Assembly: GCF_018691265.1 (NCBI RefSeq)
Contig: NW_024881282.1
Location: forward strand, 53,451,122 to 53,515,121
Source: Tyto alba
Lineage: Eukaryota; Chordata; Aves; Strigiformes; Tytonidae
Direction: 5' to 3'
Length of the DNA stretch: 64,000 nucleotides
The number at the start of each line of letters is the position of its first letter. Position 1 is the stretch's first letter. The translations under genes were made by a program, and so were the position numbers. Under the pieces are notes generated by a model, which was not told where the DNA came from, did not search any database, and saw only the letters and a list, made by a program, of their open reading frames with translations. This document shows, one piece after another, positions 11,901-26,900 of this stretch.

Positions 11901-14900
11901 TATCTGAGCCTTCAACTCACTGTCCCATTTGGAAATAACTTTCTTAATTGCTTCGGCACGTTCTTACATCCCACCAAGAACCTAGTCACACCAGACACTG
12001 CTTACATATCCTGCACCACTATGTACTGGTGAGGGACAAGGCCATCAATTCCGTTGTGCCTTCCTTCCCACCAGTCTTCAGACGCTCGGTGATAAAGCAG
12101 AAGGGAAGCTCCTTTCTTGAAAGACAGTTCTCGTGTAGATCTTCCAGTGTAGTCAAACTTGGCTATAGCTTCTATGGGCTCACACTCTGGATAGGGAGGG
12201 AAGAAGAACAGGTATCAGATCTACCCTGGCTTATCTGCTCATTTTGGTTTCATAAAACCCATTTACTGTATTTTCTCACTGCTCATTCTTATTGAGCAGA
12301 GCTGACAGAGATCCGCTGAGCTAAGGCAGACTTCAGGTAGTAGTTATAATATGTCCCTTACAAAGAAACATAATTAATCTGTGCCCCAAGTGTGAAACAT
12401 CTGGGTTGCTTCGCAAGCTGCAGAAAACCTAACAGCATATTCAAATGTTACAACAGCAGCTGCTGGGAGAGAGGCCTCTGCCTCCCGCTGCAAGGGCTCC
12501 TTCACGGCTGGGGAGCTGAAAATAAGATGAACAAAGTCAGATGAATAATCAGAGGCCCGAGGAACCAGTGTGATAAAGGAAAAGTAAATGGGAGTGCCTT
12601 TAACATCTGCAGTGGCAAAGGAAGGCAGGCAGGATTTCCCTATGCAGGAGCAGGCCTACTCTGCCTAACTGCACTAAGAGGTTTCTGTCTTTTACGTGGT
12701 GAGCGTGCAGATCTAGTGAAAACCTAGTGTTTTATACAACACGGAAGCCTAGTGCTTTAATCTGCTCCCTTAACACCCTCTCTGAGTGAGGCAGGCGGGC
12801 AGGCCCTCTGCGGCCTGAGGCTGCCCAAGGCAGCTCTGCCTGCTCCAGCGCCCCGAGCTCCTCTGGTTTCTGCAGGGGAGGCCGGTTGTTTCCTGAAGTC
12901 AAACACTCCTTACAGCAGCCCTGGCTTATCTTCTGTCAGTGTGCTGGTAAACTCAGCCTTACACTGGTGACAGACTCCATCCTGCAACCTGCGCTTGGGT
13001 CGGAAACCTACGGACGTCGGTGAAGGGCCCCTGCTGAATGTCTGCCTGCAGGCATCTTCAGAGCTGTGCCCGGACATCAGTGAAACAGCTGTGATTTTAA
13101 CAACCTCCAGTTTCCTCTGCACAAAACCAAAAGCATCTGAGCTCAAACAGATTAACATTTGTCATCACAGTCACAAAACGTAAAGAAAAACCTGCAAAAT
13201 GCAGGTTTAGAAATCACACACGTTGTTGATTCCAATAACGCAGAGTCCCCCAAATGACAAATTTCTTCACATAATTAGAGCAATATTTAGATGGAAATTA
13301 ACATCTGGGCTAATGACTAGCATAGCAACTTTCTGTCTGGTGCAAATTAAAATCGCTGAGGTTGTAATTCCCCAAAGAACCAGGCTGGTAATGAAAACCA
13401 CTATCCCTTTACAACAACACTTTGCACAGGAATGTCTTTAAAATTAACTTCATCCTGCAGCATGAAAACAGAATGATAGCACCTTTATTGAGGTTATAGT
13501 TTGCAGCTCATTTTTATAATAATTTGCCCAGGCTGCAGAAGGCTGCCTTGTAGTTTGCTGCTTCTGCAGAAATGCTAAGAACTCCTGTCAGCGAGGATCT
13601 GCAGGGTGTTCAGGAGGTACAAACTCAGAAGCTTTCCAAAGATGGCACACACTGGTATGGGGAATTCACTGTCACAAATGCAAAAGTAATGTACACTGGC
13701 AGAAATTACTTTGATTATATAAATACAAAAAAGAATCTAGCATTAATTTCAGTATTAATTAATTTCAGTATAAATCCCTGAAAATGCATCCTGACTGGAC
13801 GGCTCACTGGCAGGTATTCCCTGGTGGGCGGGCGGGGGCAATAGGTTTCTTGGTTTTATGTTTTTAAATGAAGAAAATGTAAAGATGACAAAGAAAAAAT
13901 GTTCTGGAAAACTGGGAAACCTTTAATGCTGCTGTGCATATTCTAATATACAATCTTGTTTTCTTTTCTAGGTACTCTGTCTAGAGCCCTTCTAACAGGA
14001 AGTACAGATGTGACAAAGTGACCACAGGCATGGAAAGACACTACTGCCAAATGAAAAGAAATAAAACTACACATGACTGTTTACCTTGCATCATGTTTAA
14101 GAGGGCAATATTAAATCGAATGGTGGTAACGTTAACACTGACAGAAGAACGCTGTTCTTACACATATCATACACAGTGCTTGTGGAATTTGTTATAAGGT
14201 ATTACTGGGATCAGGTAGGATTGAAAAGAAGATGTTTGTATGAACACACTGTTCTCAGATTACAGATAAATTATGGATTATGGAAGACTGGGTCAAAAAT
14301 TCAGTGGCAAAAGCTCCCAAGTTTCAGAGAGCCAGTCACTCACTAATGGGTAATACTTTAAAATGCAAAAAACCTCAACCAACCAAAAAAAAACCTTCAC
14401 AGCAAGTACAAAAATCCCAAATTTCCTGTACATATTTTCCTTTGTCATTCTGTGAATGTAAGTGATAATGGTCACGGGTACTGGGTTAATTTATAAACTC
14501 CTACACTGAATAGCTACAGGATTTCCCATTTCCCTGCTAATTTCAACAGACCATGCGGTATCCCACATTTGAGTATACAGGTCTTTTTATTGACAAATTA
14601 ATGGACTAAACTAGAAATAGTTTTATCTCCCTCAGTGGAATTACACTCATCCAAGTGTGGTGCATGATAGGAATCTGTTTTTTGTATCCTTCCATTGCCT
14701 GCAAGACTCACACACTTTCTCAGAGGTCTGAACGAAGCCGCCCCACTGGAACCAGCTGTATGAATTGGTAACGTACCCGTAATGGATGTGACTTCTGAGA
14801 CATGTCCGTTAGATTGCCTGGGTAACAAATCCCAGCTCCTCAGGGAGGAGTGCCCACTAGATCTCACACAGCTTTCTTAATAGAACCAAAAATAAGTTTA

Positions 14901-17900
14901 GACAGGTTTTACTATTTTAAAAGGGGCATTCTCTTTGCCTGAATGTTGCTTTTACATGGAAAGAACTTTCCTATAGCAAACACTACTGAGACTGTACTTA
15001 AACAGTAATTCACCTTGTTACAGGTCAAGCCTGAATAGTTAAAAGCGAAGTACCATGACAGTTACTCCTAGAAATAAATGCATTTTGAAAAGTTAAACCA
15101 TTTAATATCAAGGGTACTGAGTGACAGACAAGCATTTCCAAAAAAGCAGAGGTGATGAAAGCCGTATTTGGGATCTGTAACTCAAATTCTGTGTGGTACT
15201 GAATGTCTAACAGTAAAATTGACAGCTCAGAGGAAAACGTAATTGCATTGCTCTGTCCATACCTGGGGACATCTGCCTACAATAGCAAGAAGTATTTGAT
15301 GACACATAGGAACTCACCAGCTATCATCTCTAGTGACTCAGGCAATGCTATGGAAGTGAAAAATTAGGACAAACTGAAGAACTGTGGGAAAAGCTTCCAC
15401 TGCCTGGAAGAGCAGAAAGGGCAGAAGAAACGTAAGTGCTAATTTAAATTTTGGGGTTGGAGTACCAGATGTGGCACTAACTTCCCTACAGAGGCGATAG
15501 CACTGAAGTGCCATTGTGCTGCCCTCTACACCTCAGGGCACAAGGAGCTAAGGAAATGAGGGGAGACCATCCACTGCACCTTTTTTTGGGGGGTGGGGGT
15601 TACTGTTGCTTTGCTCTGCTCTTCCTCAGTTCTCCCAGATACACCCTGGCTGTCGGGAATAGAGTATGTCCTTGAACTCCCTGGGAAGACGTCATCTCCC
15701 AATGTCTTTGTCCTCTTCTGCACCCCATCAGAGAACAGCAGCTTTGCAGTTCCAAAGTCCTATCCTCAGGACAGCAGTTCTCTGACTGGGGAACAGCAAA
15801 AGCAAAGAAACATTGCAAGGTGTTGACAGAACTTGGCAAAATGTTGATCACAGCATGCACTACTGAAAAGCAGGATAATTACTATGTGTTGGGGACAGAA
15901 CAATAACTTAGTCTTACATGTCCCTGTAATTTTTGTTTCCTGCAGAAACACCATCTCAGTTTCTACCCTACGTTTATGAGATATCTATGAACAGTATGAT
16001 ATTAATTGTATGTATGTTTTCCCAGGAGAAACCCATCTGTTTAACTTCCTCAGGAAATTCTCACTTCCTTGGAAAACAAACCTTGTCACTCTTTTCTATA
16101 TGCCTCCAACAAGAATAAAAAAAAATCTCTGGCAAATTGAAGGTAAAGGAAATATGCTAAAAACTGCTTCAGCAAAACATGAACAATATCCTTTGAATCT
16201 TTACTGCAGAGGCATTTTTGAGTAAAGGTTCTTCTGCAGCAAAATTACAGACAGATTTTTTTAGTATCTCAGCTTGAGTACAAATGTTCTGAACTTCACA
16301 AATGAAATTTAATTTCCAGACTTAGGAGAAAGAAGAAACTTATGTGTTTCACTTAATAGGGATATTTTTTGCACATTTAAAAAAGATTGAAAACACTACA
16401 GTAAAATGCATCTCCTTCTCCTTCCCTCTTCTCTTTCCAGTGATCAACAGAAATATATGAATACCAGTAACATTAGGAAAAAAAAAAAAGAGGCAATTTA
16501 TATGCTTACAATTTAACAGTTATGAAGTATTTGTATGTTGTCCTGGTTTCAGCTGGGATAGTACCACATGTCTGATCAGTACAGCAGCAACGCTGTGCCT
16601 CCCTTTTTCTCTCTCCACAAACAGTGAGCAGTGATGCATCCAGCTAACAATCAATGAATCAATCACATTAAACACCCAAAAGACTCCAGACCCTTTAGTA
16701 GAAGCTTTTTTTTTTGTCCACCACAGGTCAATCAGTGACTCTTACGAAGTTCAATATGCAAACTGAAAAATTCTCACCTATTCTCATATCTGGTGTTGAG
16801 AACATTTTTTTAAAAGAAATTGTTCAGAGGACAAATGCATGAATGTATGTGCAAAGAGACGGTAAATGCATTTAAATTTAAGCCTTAGAAAAATGTGCTA
16901 TTATAATGGAAAGCCATATCCATGGAAAAAATGGGTTAGAGCTTGCAGGTTGGCAACCAAAGACCAACACCATTTTGTATGTGATCCAGGCTTGCTAATC
17001 TTTATCTCTGCAGCAATATTTCCCTAGATTACAAATATTGTTGTGCAAACATTTATTTTGCTGTAAACACAAATGTCTGCTTCCTTTCGGGACTGAATTA
17101 ATTAAGAAGGTGGAATGGGGCAACCAGAATTAAATTGCTGGCCAATCTGGCAAATAAAAAAACATATCTTGAGCAGTTAAATCTTTTAACAGAACTTTGA
17201 CCTGTTGACAGCTATCCTCTTCAGGGTTTTATCTTCACCAGTGACACAGTCGTAACACAGGTAGCACCACAACAGGAATGTAAACCTGTTATAGTAACAG
17301 CACAGTCGTGGGGTAGAGCCCATGATTATTGAGGCACAGGTGATGCACTGTGCGATGCCATGGTCCAGCTCCTCTGGATCCTGCTGATGTTTTAAACTTT
17401 CCTAGGCACGGTTTTGAAGTAATCGCTTTTGATTGCTGCTGAAAAGTTGCACTTCTTTTCCCATGACCACTCGGGCCTTTGTCTCTCAGTCTGGTCATGG
17501 GACCCCGAAGTTGGCCCTAACATATTGAACTGGTGTGTCACCAGCTTTTCACTACTTGTGCTCTAAATGAGAGATAGATAGACTTGAACTTCAGCTTCCA
17601 TTCTTGCTTCATAACTCCAGTGGAAGAAGGAGGTCTTATAAAGTATAGCTATACTGTCTTGGAAAAATAAAGTGCAATTATGAGTTCCCACCATTTAGCG
17701 GAGCTGTGTTGTAGAAAGCTGGTAGATTTAGCTCTACAGAGCAGGTCAAGAGGAACCCACACACAGGCTGTTTTGTAAAACTGTCAGTATTCCCTACTGC
17801 TGGTGCAGTCATGGGTGTACACCCCAGGTAGGTTAGCACTGACTCCTCTCCTCTCCTCAGTTTTCCCCCTTTGATGCCTGCTCACCGAACTGTCCCTCCT

Positions 17901-20900
17901 CTCCAAACAGCTGCATGGATAGATCCTGCTCGTCCCTCCTCACCATGGCAAAGGGCAAGAGACAGGCAATCTGTCACTGACAGCTTGTCTATAGGACAAA
18001 GCAGGCCGGTACGGCTAGAGTGGAACTATTGTTTACATTGTTCTGTGTGCAATGAGACCAGTGTAGCCAAGTTTCCTATAGATATACCTTCCTGTTCCCC
18101 TTCCCTGTGGCAACTGTCCCAGATCCTAACCAGTATCCCTTATGACATCTTTTTTAAAAAAAAACAAACAAACCAGAAAATCATTCTCTGTCTTCTGGTT
18201 GCTCTATCTGGGCTGCCTGCTGGCCAGATATATAGTGAACTCACACTGCAGGTCTTCTCTAAAGCGAGTGTTATTCTGAATCCTTCACCTCTAAGTGGCT
18301 ACCAATTGACAGGAAACTGGTAGTTATTTAACAGTTTTGAACACCTCTTTCCATCTGTTACATTTGCTTGAAACTGAGCAGAAGTTACTGGGAGGGACAT
18401 CTGAAGGATAGTCCAATTGAAAAATTTCACAGTCAAATCCACCTTTACGAAACCTGGCTAAAAAAAAATTGATATAATAGAGATGCATCCAATTTTTCAT
18501 GGATATTTATCATACCCAGAAGTGTCAGAGTAAATGTGATTAATATTTATAGCAAATTACTATTGTTCAGAAGTTTCACGGTGGGGGGTACACGCATGTT
18601 TTTCAGCCATTATAAAACCTTCAGATGGAACAGCTTTTAAATTCATATCCAATAGAGCCCACTGAACGACAAATATCCCTTAGCTGAAGTATTTAAAGAC
18701 ACACTTTTGATAAGTTTAGTTTTTGCAGACAAAAGATAAAGAGTCACTAAAAATGTAACATTATATCAGAAAATAATATGTGCTGACTGAAATAGTTTCT
18801 CTCTTGCCCTTCCTGTGACTGGGCAAATCAGGAGAGAACAAGGAAACAGCTGGTCAAACACAGATGAATCAGAGTGAAAAAGCACACAAACAGAGATTTG
18901 CTATGGAACACCAGGACTGAAATCCCCTTCTTTCAAATATAACACAATCAGGAAAAGAAGGTGGTCTCCTGCATGAAACACCTGTAAAACTTACTCCCAT
19001 CAAAGGTACAGTAATGTAACATACATACCATCCTCACTGGTATGGGGCTCTGTACTAGCATCCTGGTCCACTTCCTCTAATGTACCATGTTCGCTGTATG
19101 GGCTGTCACTGAAAGGAAACAAAAGGTCAAGCAGAGACAGAAACCACACATATCAAAAATATATCACCCCATGTGATTATTTAAAATTATTCTTATAATG
19201 TTATAAAGTTATGTGCAACATAATTCTCATGACATGCTACAAATACACAATTATTGAAGAAGCCTACACACCTCTCCTTCAGACAACACCTTCGGTTATT
19301 AAGAAGTTCCCAGAGCCTTTGAATCCTTTCATTTATAAGAAGTGTGTGTGTGTTACTAAGAGAGGAAAGGAGCAAGGGGGGAGGCGTCATAAGCTAAAAC
19401 TTGTTAAGGTGGTTCACAGCCAGAGAGCCGGTTTCCTACCTGACTATGTGCTCTGCACAGTGCACCTGGAATTCTGGCTGTGTTTGGCTGAACACAAGGG
19501 TAGCCTCCTCCACAAAATGTTGTAGGGAACCTCATCCTAATTGCCTTTGCTTCACGTTTTTTTTATAGCTAACACTTTACTATGTGAACCTAAATGCTCT
19601 TCGCATTTATCTTCATACTTCTACTGTGTGTGAAAGTAATTCTGTATCACAGGAGTTATCCAGACAATCACACTAATGATTTTAAGGAGATACAAGGGTA
19701 ATATTCTGACTTACCAGTAGTCATCTCCAGCCATGCACTTTTCATACACTGGGCCATCAAGTTCTTTAGCATCTGGAAAAATAGCCTCATGATGGATGAT
19801 GATAGTTTTGATTATCTCATTCACATGTGCCTGACAAGACACCTGGTCTTGTATGTCTGGAACAGGCATCAGGGTTGGCCCAAAACAAATGGCCAGGTTG
19901 TACGGATCCATCATGTTTTCATCGCTGTACTGTGAAAGGCTGTTATAACAAAAAATCAAGAAAAATTTACTTTTCCACTGTGAGTAACATTATTCTGAAA
20001 ACTTGAGGAACTTTATTTTCCATCACAACTTAGAGATTTCCTGCTCTCCTTGACACTTAATCCCACATAAAGTAACAAAACAAAAAAGGGGATTTGCTCA
20101 ATAGGCTATATACCTTATGAAGCGAGTTTATAGCACATATATGTATGTATATATATTGTGTTCCCTCGCTGTTGTGTTTAGTGTACACTGACCTAATGGG
20201 CTAATGTAAAATGCATCAACTGCTGCTGCTTCTATCTCATCAGTGCTTATCCTTGGAGGCCCAAGTAGACTGGAGGCAAAGTGGGTATACATGCCTAACA
20301 TTTCTCATCAGACCTTGATGCATTTCTCCCAGCAACTGGCTATATAACTTGGGAAGACTGAATTGTTTTCTGGAGGCAACTAAGTTCCTGGATCTTGAAG
20401 AGGCTCTTGTGACTTCTGGTTTCTGTTTTTACCATGCAACCTAAAATCCCTGAGCACCTTCCTTTCTGTCCACAAATTTCCACAGGAAAGGGATGCGAGG
20501 CAACAGACACAAGTCACAACAAAGGATATTCCAACTGGAAGCAGGAAAAAAAATCTTCACTATAAGTGGGACCAAGCACTGGGTCTGAATGCCCAGAGAG
20601 GCTGTGGATTTTCTGCCCTTTGACGTTCTTGAGTGGACAAAGCCTTGATCTAACTTGATCTAACTTTAGAAGCCTTGAGCAGGAGGCTAGGCCAGATGAG
20701 GTCTGCCATAAGGTCTGATGACTTCATGTGGCCATGCAGGCATAACTGCATATGCAAAAAGCATAACGGGATTGCAGAAAGTCAAATTATGGGGATGTTT
20801 TTCCTGTGGGTGCACCAGGAGCAATTTGGAGGCAGTAAGGGATTTAACCTGCTTTCTAAATTGTATTCCTGTGGAGAGCACAGATGTAGCTAACACGACC

Positions 20901-23900
20901 ATGTAACAAGTACAACCTCGTATAACTCTGGTCAATCGGTATGTCTAAGTAGAGGAGAAGCTGTGATATAAGATTTTGAGACATTTGTAGTGTCACTTTT
21001 GCAGGACGACTTCATGTTTCAAATGAATGGTTATTTTCATAAAACTTTAGATTTCTGCCCCTCTTAAATATTGCTTGAAAGTGATTCAGAAATTACTAGA
21101 AGAAAGAAAATTGGAACGACTGTGAATACAACAATGCGCACATAACCCGTCTGCAAAGACCCTGTTTCTATAGGAACAGGATGGATGAAATGGGGAAGGT
21201 CACAAAGACTGAATGAATCAGCAGAGGGCAAATTTAGCAAAAAAGGAGGAAAAAGACAATATGAAAACAGATATAACAGGAAACAGACAATATGGCAGCA
21301 GAAAGAGAAAACCTAGAACAAGGGCAAAGTGCACAAGAAGCAAAATTTGCAGTGAAAATACTGAGGTCAGCAAAACCAGAGAGTGCTGTGAAGGACTGGA
21401 AGAAGAAATGCAGTGCAATTGCCCAACCTGTCTTTTATTTTCTATCTGAGAATGAAGAAGCTTTTCTGGGATGATGAAGACACAAACACCACTTTCCCTT
21501 TCTCACAGAACCCACCTTCCAGCAACTGCCTGTGTTTTGCAATGTAAGAACCAAGCTACTTTATACCAAGGCATACATGAGGGATGTATGTTCTCTATAC
21601 TGGTAGGTCTATTACCAGAAAAGAGAAGCAACACCACAAAGTCTCACCCTGGCAGCACCAAGCAACAAATAGTGCCTGTGCTGCTTGAATATACTGTTTA
21701 TTTTTACCATCAGGAGACTAAAATCAGCTTGAGATAAGGAAAAAATAATTTTACTTTAAATTACTTAAACTATTTTTAATGTAGTTACAGTTTGTACTTG
21801 TTATTTTTCTTATCAGCTTATTTTGTTATTAGCTTTAATACTGTAGCCTGCACTCCCTGTTTCAGACATTTTAATCTGTTTTATTACAACTTTGCTGAGT
21901 TTTGGACAAATGGAATTTTAATTTGAATGAAAACTGTTGTTTTCTTTCTATTTTCATTAGAAAATCAGAAGATCATCTTTTGTGTTAAATGGACCTTAAA
22001 TGTAAATTCTACACAGACTATGAATAAACCCAAAGAACTTCAATACCATCAGAGCAAGGCAGATTAAGATACAGTACCTCAGGGAATTATAAAGCACTTA
22101 CTGGTTGAGGAAGGCGAAGAGGTATCTCATCACTATAAGGACCGACCTGGGCAAAGTAAGGAGCAGTTTGCGGATGTGAAGAGCCCTCTCATAGAGATTG
22201 TCTATTCCTGCAAACAGAAGGAAGTATTTTAAGTTGCCTTTCATATGATGGTCTAAAATAGCATTCAGTCAGTTTACTCAATTTACTTTGACTCTTTACC
22301 ATCACATGTCCCCAGCCACTATCTTCTCATTTCGGTCTATTAGAAACATAAGATCTAAAAGTCCTTCTTCTTCTCATTAAAACCACACAGTTTAAAAGTA
22401 ACATCTTTAAATATAAGAAGTCACAAGCCTGCCTAAGTCAAACCCTGGCCACTTGCTAAGGTAGACAGCTCACAAACCAGCAGTATCAGTACACAAATAA
22501 CCTGAGGGAAACAAGGAGAGATGTTTATCATCAGCTTCAAATACAGATTCATTTGCATGTTCATATCAGATATAATATTCCAATCACTGAGCTTCTCTAA
22601 TGAGTTTTCTTAATCAAATGTCCAGCTATAACTCTCTCAATGGCAAAGTAGGAGAAAGGCCTTATGTTTTATGGTGTGTAAGCAACAAACACAAAGGTCA
22701 CATATATTTTCCCAAATGATTTTACAGCAGTCCACCAAAATTTTTCTGAAGTGGGCAAAACAAGGTCAGCTTAATAAAAGCATCAGTTCCTAATGTCTTA
22801 TAACAAGGATGCATTATCTTCTAGGTTGGTCAGAAAGATTATGTGGCTGCAAGAGGGGTAGTGATAGGATAAAAGCATAAATTATTTTCCAAAATAAGTA
22901 GTATCTTATTTTTTACTCAATGTGCTTTCTGTGTAAATGACACTGTTAGAAACAACCTAACATTTCAGTAATGTTTTTTATGTCAGGCAACAAAGAATGC
23001 TGCTATCAACACCATCTAGGGGAAATCTTAGCAGACTACATGAGAAATACTGTCCAGTGGTACTGAAACGAATATTCAAAAATTCAGAAATGAGAAACAG
23101 GAGCTGATTTGAATGGCTAAAAAAGCCATTTGTACCACAAAACGTGACATTTAAGAGTACAAATTTAAAATAATTACATAAAAACGTGCTAACTGTAAAC
23201 AGAGTTCCCGGTCTTTATTTGTGCTCTCTGGCATGGCTGTTTCTACCAATCAGCATTTATTTGTCGATGCAAAATGTGTGTTGACTTATGTTTCTTAGAT
23301 AAACAACTGGTGTCTAGTAATTAGTATTTTGGTACCAAGAACTAAACATAAAGAGAGCATATGGGCAGCGAGACTTCTGTTTACCACACGGAAGTGCTAC
23401 AGTTCATTAGGAAATGCCAGTGCAGTAAACTGGGGGGAAAACCTCTTCCTACGTCTGCATTTACAGGAGATTCTGCTGACTCAGCACCACTAGTGTGCTG
23501 GGGAACAGAAGATTCTGGGATAGGATGAAACTCAGCTTCTTGAGAGCTTCTGCAGGAGAACAGCCCACCACCTCTTGTGTGAAGGAAGTCCATCTGGATT
23601 GTGGTGTCTACTGTGGGAGCAGCAAAGCGAATCCCATGCAGGAGGTGAAAACCTATTCCCTACCAGGGTGGCTGAAGGCTGGGACGGTGTTCCTGGTGAC
23701 CTGCCACAGAGCTGGTGGGGAAAAGGACTGCTGAAAAGTTGTATGATTTAAAACCTAATGAGTCACACTGAACCTGAACTCTAGCTGAAAATCAGTTCAA
23801 GTCATTACACTTTCTCAAGTGGAGTATGGGACCTGAAATTTATTTTTACATTTCTGTTAAATGTGGACTGTATGAATCAAGAAGTATTTCTGGTTACTAG

Positions 23901-26900
23901 TTAAGAACCAGAGTCTGTGACAGGGATGTGCTAAGCCTGGGAGCTGTTTGCACAGCGAGGATCTGCAGAGCAGCCACGATTCTCCTCTCCCTTTTCCAGT
24001 GCACATTACATCCTGGAGATGCCAATGCTACATATCCTTACCTCTGCACTGTAGTGCCACACTGCTGCTCTGCACAGCCCACAGACACCAGTTTTTAGTG
24101 CAAGGGCTTTCTCCACCTGCCTAAACTAAGGCGTTCTCAGTGGAAGGAGCCTGTTGTATCTTCAGTTCCTATTCTTCTAACAAAAGCAGCTGCTGTTACA
24201 GCTAGGGTGCCTTGTGAGTCTCCAGCTCAGTCGACCTTCCCCCTGGCAAGCCTGTCTGTGAGTCTTTGCACACAGAGCTGTAGGTCTGGGTGGTTTTGAA
24301 GCTTGTCTGCGTGTGCGCAGGTGGATTTCCTATGGAGTGGGGCTGAGGAAGGAAGGTCCAAAGGCGCTTTGGTTACATCTTTCATCATCCCTGACTCAGC
24401 AGCACTGCTGTGGCACAGCTCCTCTCCAGCCTTTCTGCCCTGCGGGCTGGATGTGGGAAGCTGGAGGGAAGTTGTGACACAGCACCTTCTGCATTACAGC
24501 CTTTCCTGGCTACTGCCTTGTGCTGCAGACCTGCCTCTTCCAGCCAGTTCTGGAGACTGGCCCTGGACCAGGTTCAGTCGTCGCTGAACTCAAATCAGAC
24601 CTGAGAAATGCACTGGCCAGGCTCCCAGGTGGGTCCATTGGCCCCTTCCAGCAGTGTGCCGCCTATCCGGACGCAATAGCTCTGTCTAGTGAGCTAAACC
24701 AGGATGGGGCACAGTCTTGAACACCAGCAGGCAGCTACCACACAGTAGTTATCACACTCTCCAATGTGCTTATGGTCTGTGCCAACTGCAACTCTTCCAA
24801 GCAGTTCCTAGACACGGTTCACAGGATGCATGAGACAGGAACCGGTCCCAGTAGGCAACATGGACACAGCAGAGTAGGCACAGAGAGTTTGGCTGTATGG
24901 CCATATGTTGCACTGTCCCAGCTGCCCTACTAGGAGCATGATCAGTACTAAGTACTAGCAGGTCACCTCTATACTGAAGCAGTTGGAATGAACATGCTGG
25001 AATGAGGTGTGTGTATTTTCAATACCTTCCTGGTAACCCAGTCCCAGTTTCCATGAAAGCCCCTTTATTGCAAACCCAAACTACTTCCAAGTGGTAGATT
25101 CGTGTGCTTTCCACGTTGTTTCAAAAGGCTTGTTTTTCCTTCTCAGCTCGGATTCAGTTTAAAGGAGATAGGTAATAATGTTATGTATTTGAGTGCTGCT
25201 TTTAAATGAGGAGCCAAATTTCATAGTTGCTTGCGTGTATGCAGTGCATGAGTGTTTGGGTATGTAGGAAAGAAGGAATGAATAGAGAGTGATCTTTCTG
25301 CATCCAGGCAGAAAGAATTTGAAGTTCTGCTGCTACCCATGCAGAGGGAAGAGAAAACATTGCTTTGCCTCCACCAGCTTTGCTGAAGAGAGCCTTGGGG
25401 CAGAATGGCCATCCAAACTACAGGCTGGTTGCTGCAAGGAACCACTGGCAATCCCAACGCTGTAGAAAGCTGTCAACTGTCTCCTGTCTCATAGCACTTC
25501 TGTTGAAGGCCCTCTTTTCATTACACTGATTTTCAAGAACTGTGATTATCCCTATCTCAGCACCCGATGAGGTATTACCCATTTCTCAGCGAAGAAAACT
25601 GAAGTGGTGATATTACATGACTTGCCCTAATAATGCAATTAGCTGCCAAGAAAAACAGAAATCAGGGGATTTGAAAACTGGTTCATTGCTCTAATGATAC
25701 GATGAGACTCACATTCCCAAACGCAAGCAACAGGACAGACCTCTGGCAAGGAAAAGCACACTGAGAACTGATGTGTGTTTTCTGACTGTGGATTGAGGGA
25801 AGGAGGAAAGATCTGTGTAAAGGACACATGAATGTCAACCACAAATCAAGACAACCAGCAGGCAAATATCATAAATAGAAATGGTTAATATTTCCTAGTT
25901 CCCAGTTCTCAGAGCAGAGCAAACCATGTGGAGCTCTGGTCTGACCCCAGACCCATCTCAGCCACAGGGGTCAAGCCCCCAAGAAGGAGAGTTTCCTGCA
26001 AGCCAGGCGAGAAGGTGTTTGGCATGGGAACGCTGTGCTCCTGTCAAAGTGGAGCTATAGGACAGCTCAGAGTACAGGAGAAATTTATGGGGTGAAACAA
26101 GAGAAGAGGAAGAGGACAGCTTCTGGGGCTTCATGACTATAGCACTCTGTGGAAGAGCTGGGCACCTGTGCCCAGAACTATTAATGTATTTTTATCAGAC
26201 AATAATGGAGCGAAGCACCCTAATAATATAAGGAGCTTAGTTTTCTGTGTATCCGTAAAACTATCTAGGCATCTAAGCATCAGAGGTGTTTGGGATCTAA
26301 GGAACCTCCACCAGCTACTACAAAAAATGACAGACAGAGAGCTGAGAGGACTCTTCAGAGGTCATGTAAGCCTACAATCTCACCCTTTGACTTCGCCTTA
26401 ATCATCTCTGAGAGATGTCTGTCCAACCTGTTCATAAGATCCTTCAAAGCGGCAGATCACAGCCTCCACAAGAAAATCTGTTCAGGTGTAATCTTGTTTT
26501 GCTCTTGGAAAAGATTTATTTATTGATCTCCCATGGACTTCCTCTGCAAACATTCCTGGATTAATGAATCCAAATGAAACTGATGTCATTGCATAAATTA
26601 AAGTTTATCATTAAACTTAACAGCTAGCTGCTTTTTTGTCAGCCATGGGCTAAGGATCAGTGCTCAACAGTATGAGATAGCCATAAATTCTAGCTACTCA
26701 GGCCTTAAAAGGTGTGATCTTCAGCCTCCAAGAACACTGGAATCTGTTCTGGAAAGGTGGTGTCACCTTTTTTTTTCTGCAGAGACACACAGAATCTATG
26801 AATGTCCACTTTTCTATTCCATGAGAAATAACACATTAACCACCTGGTGACTCATGATGAGGCTTTTGCAAAGGCAGACTCTAAACTGAAACAGATCAAA

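Noticed and set aside
14598..14867. 89-codon minus-strand frame between SH3 and linker exons
   Set aside because: Considered as an extra SRGAP1 exon, but the flanking exons already join in phase (GAT G|AG TGT) and its peptide is not part of srGAP proteins as I know them.
17871..18323. 150-codon + strand frame in an SRGAP1 intron
   Set aside because: No recognisable domain, no splice or promoter context; likely chance.
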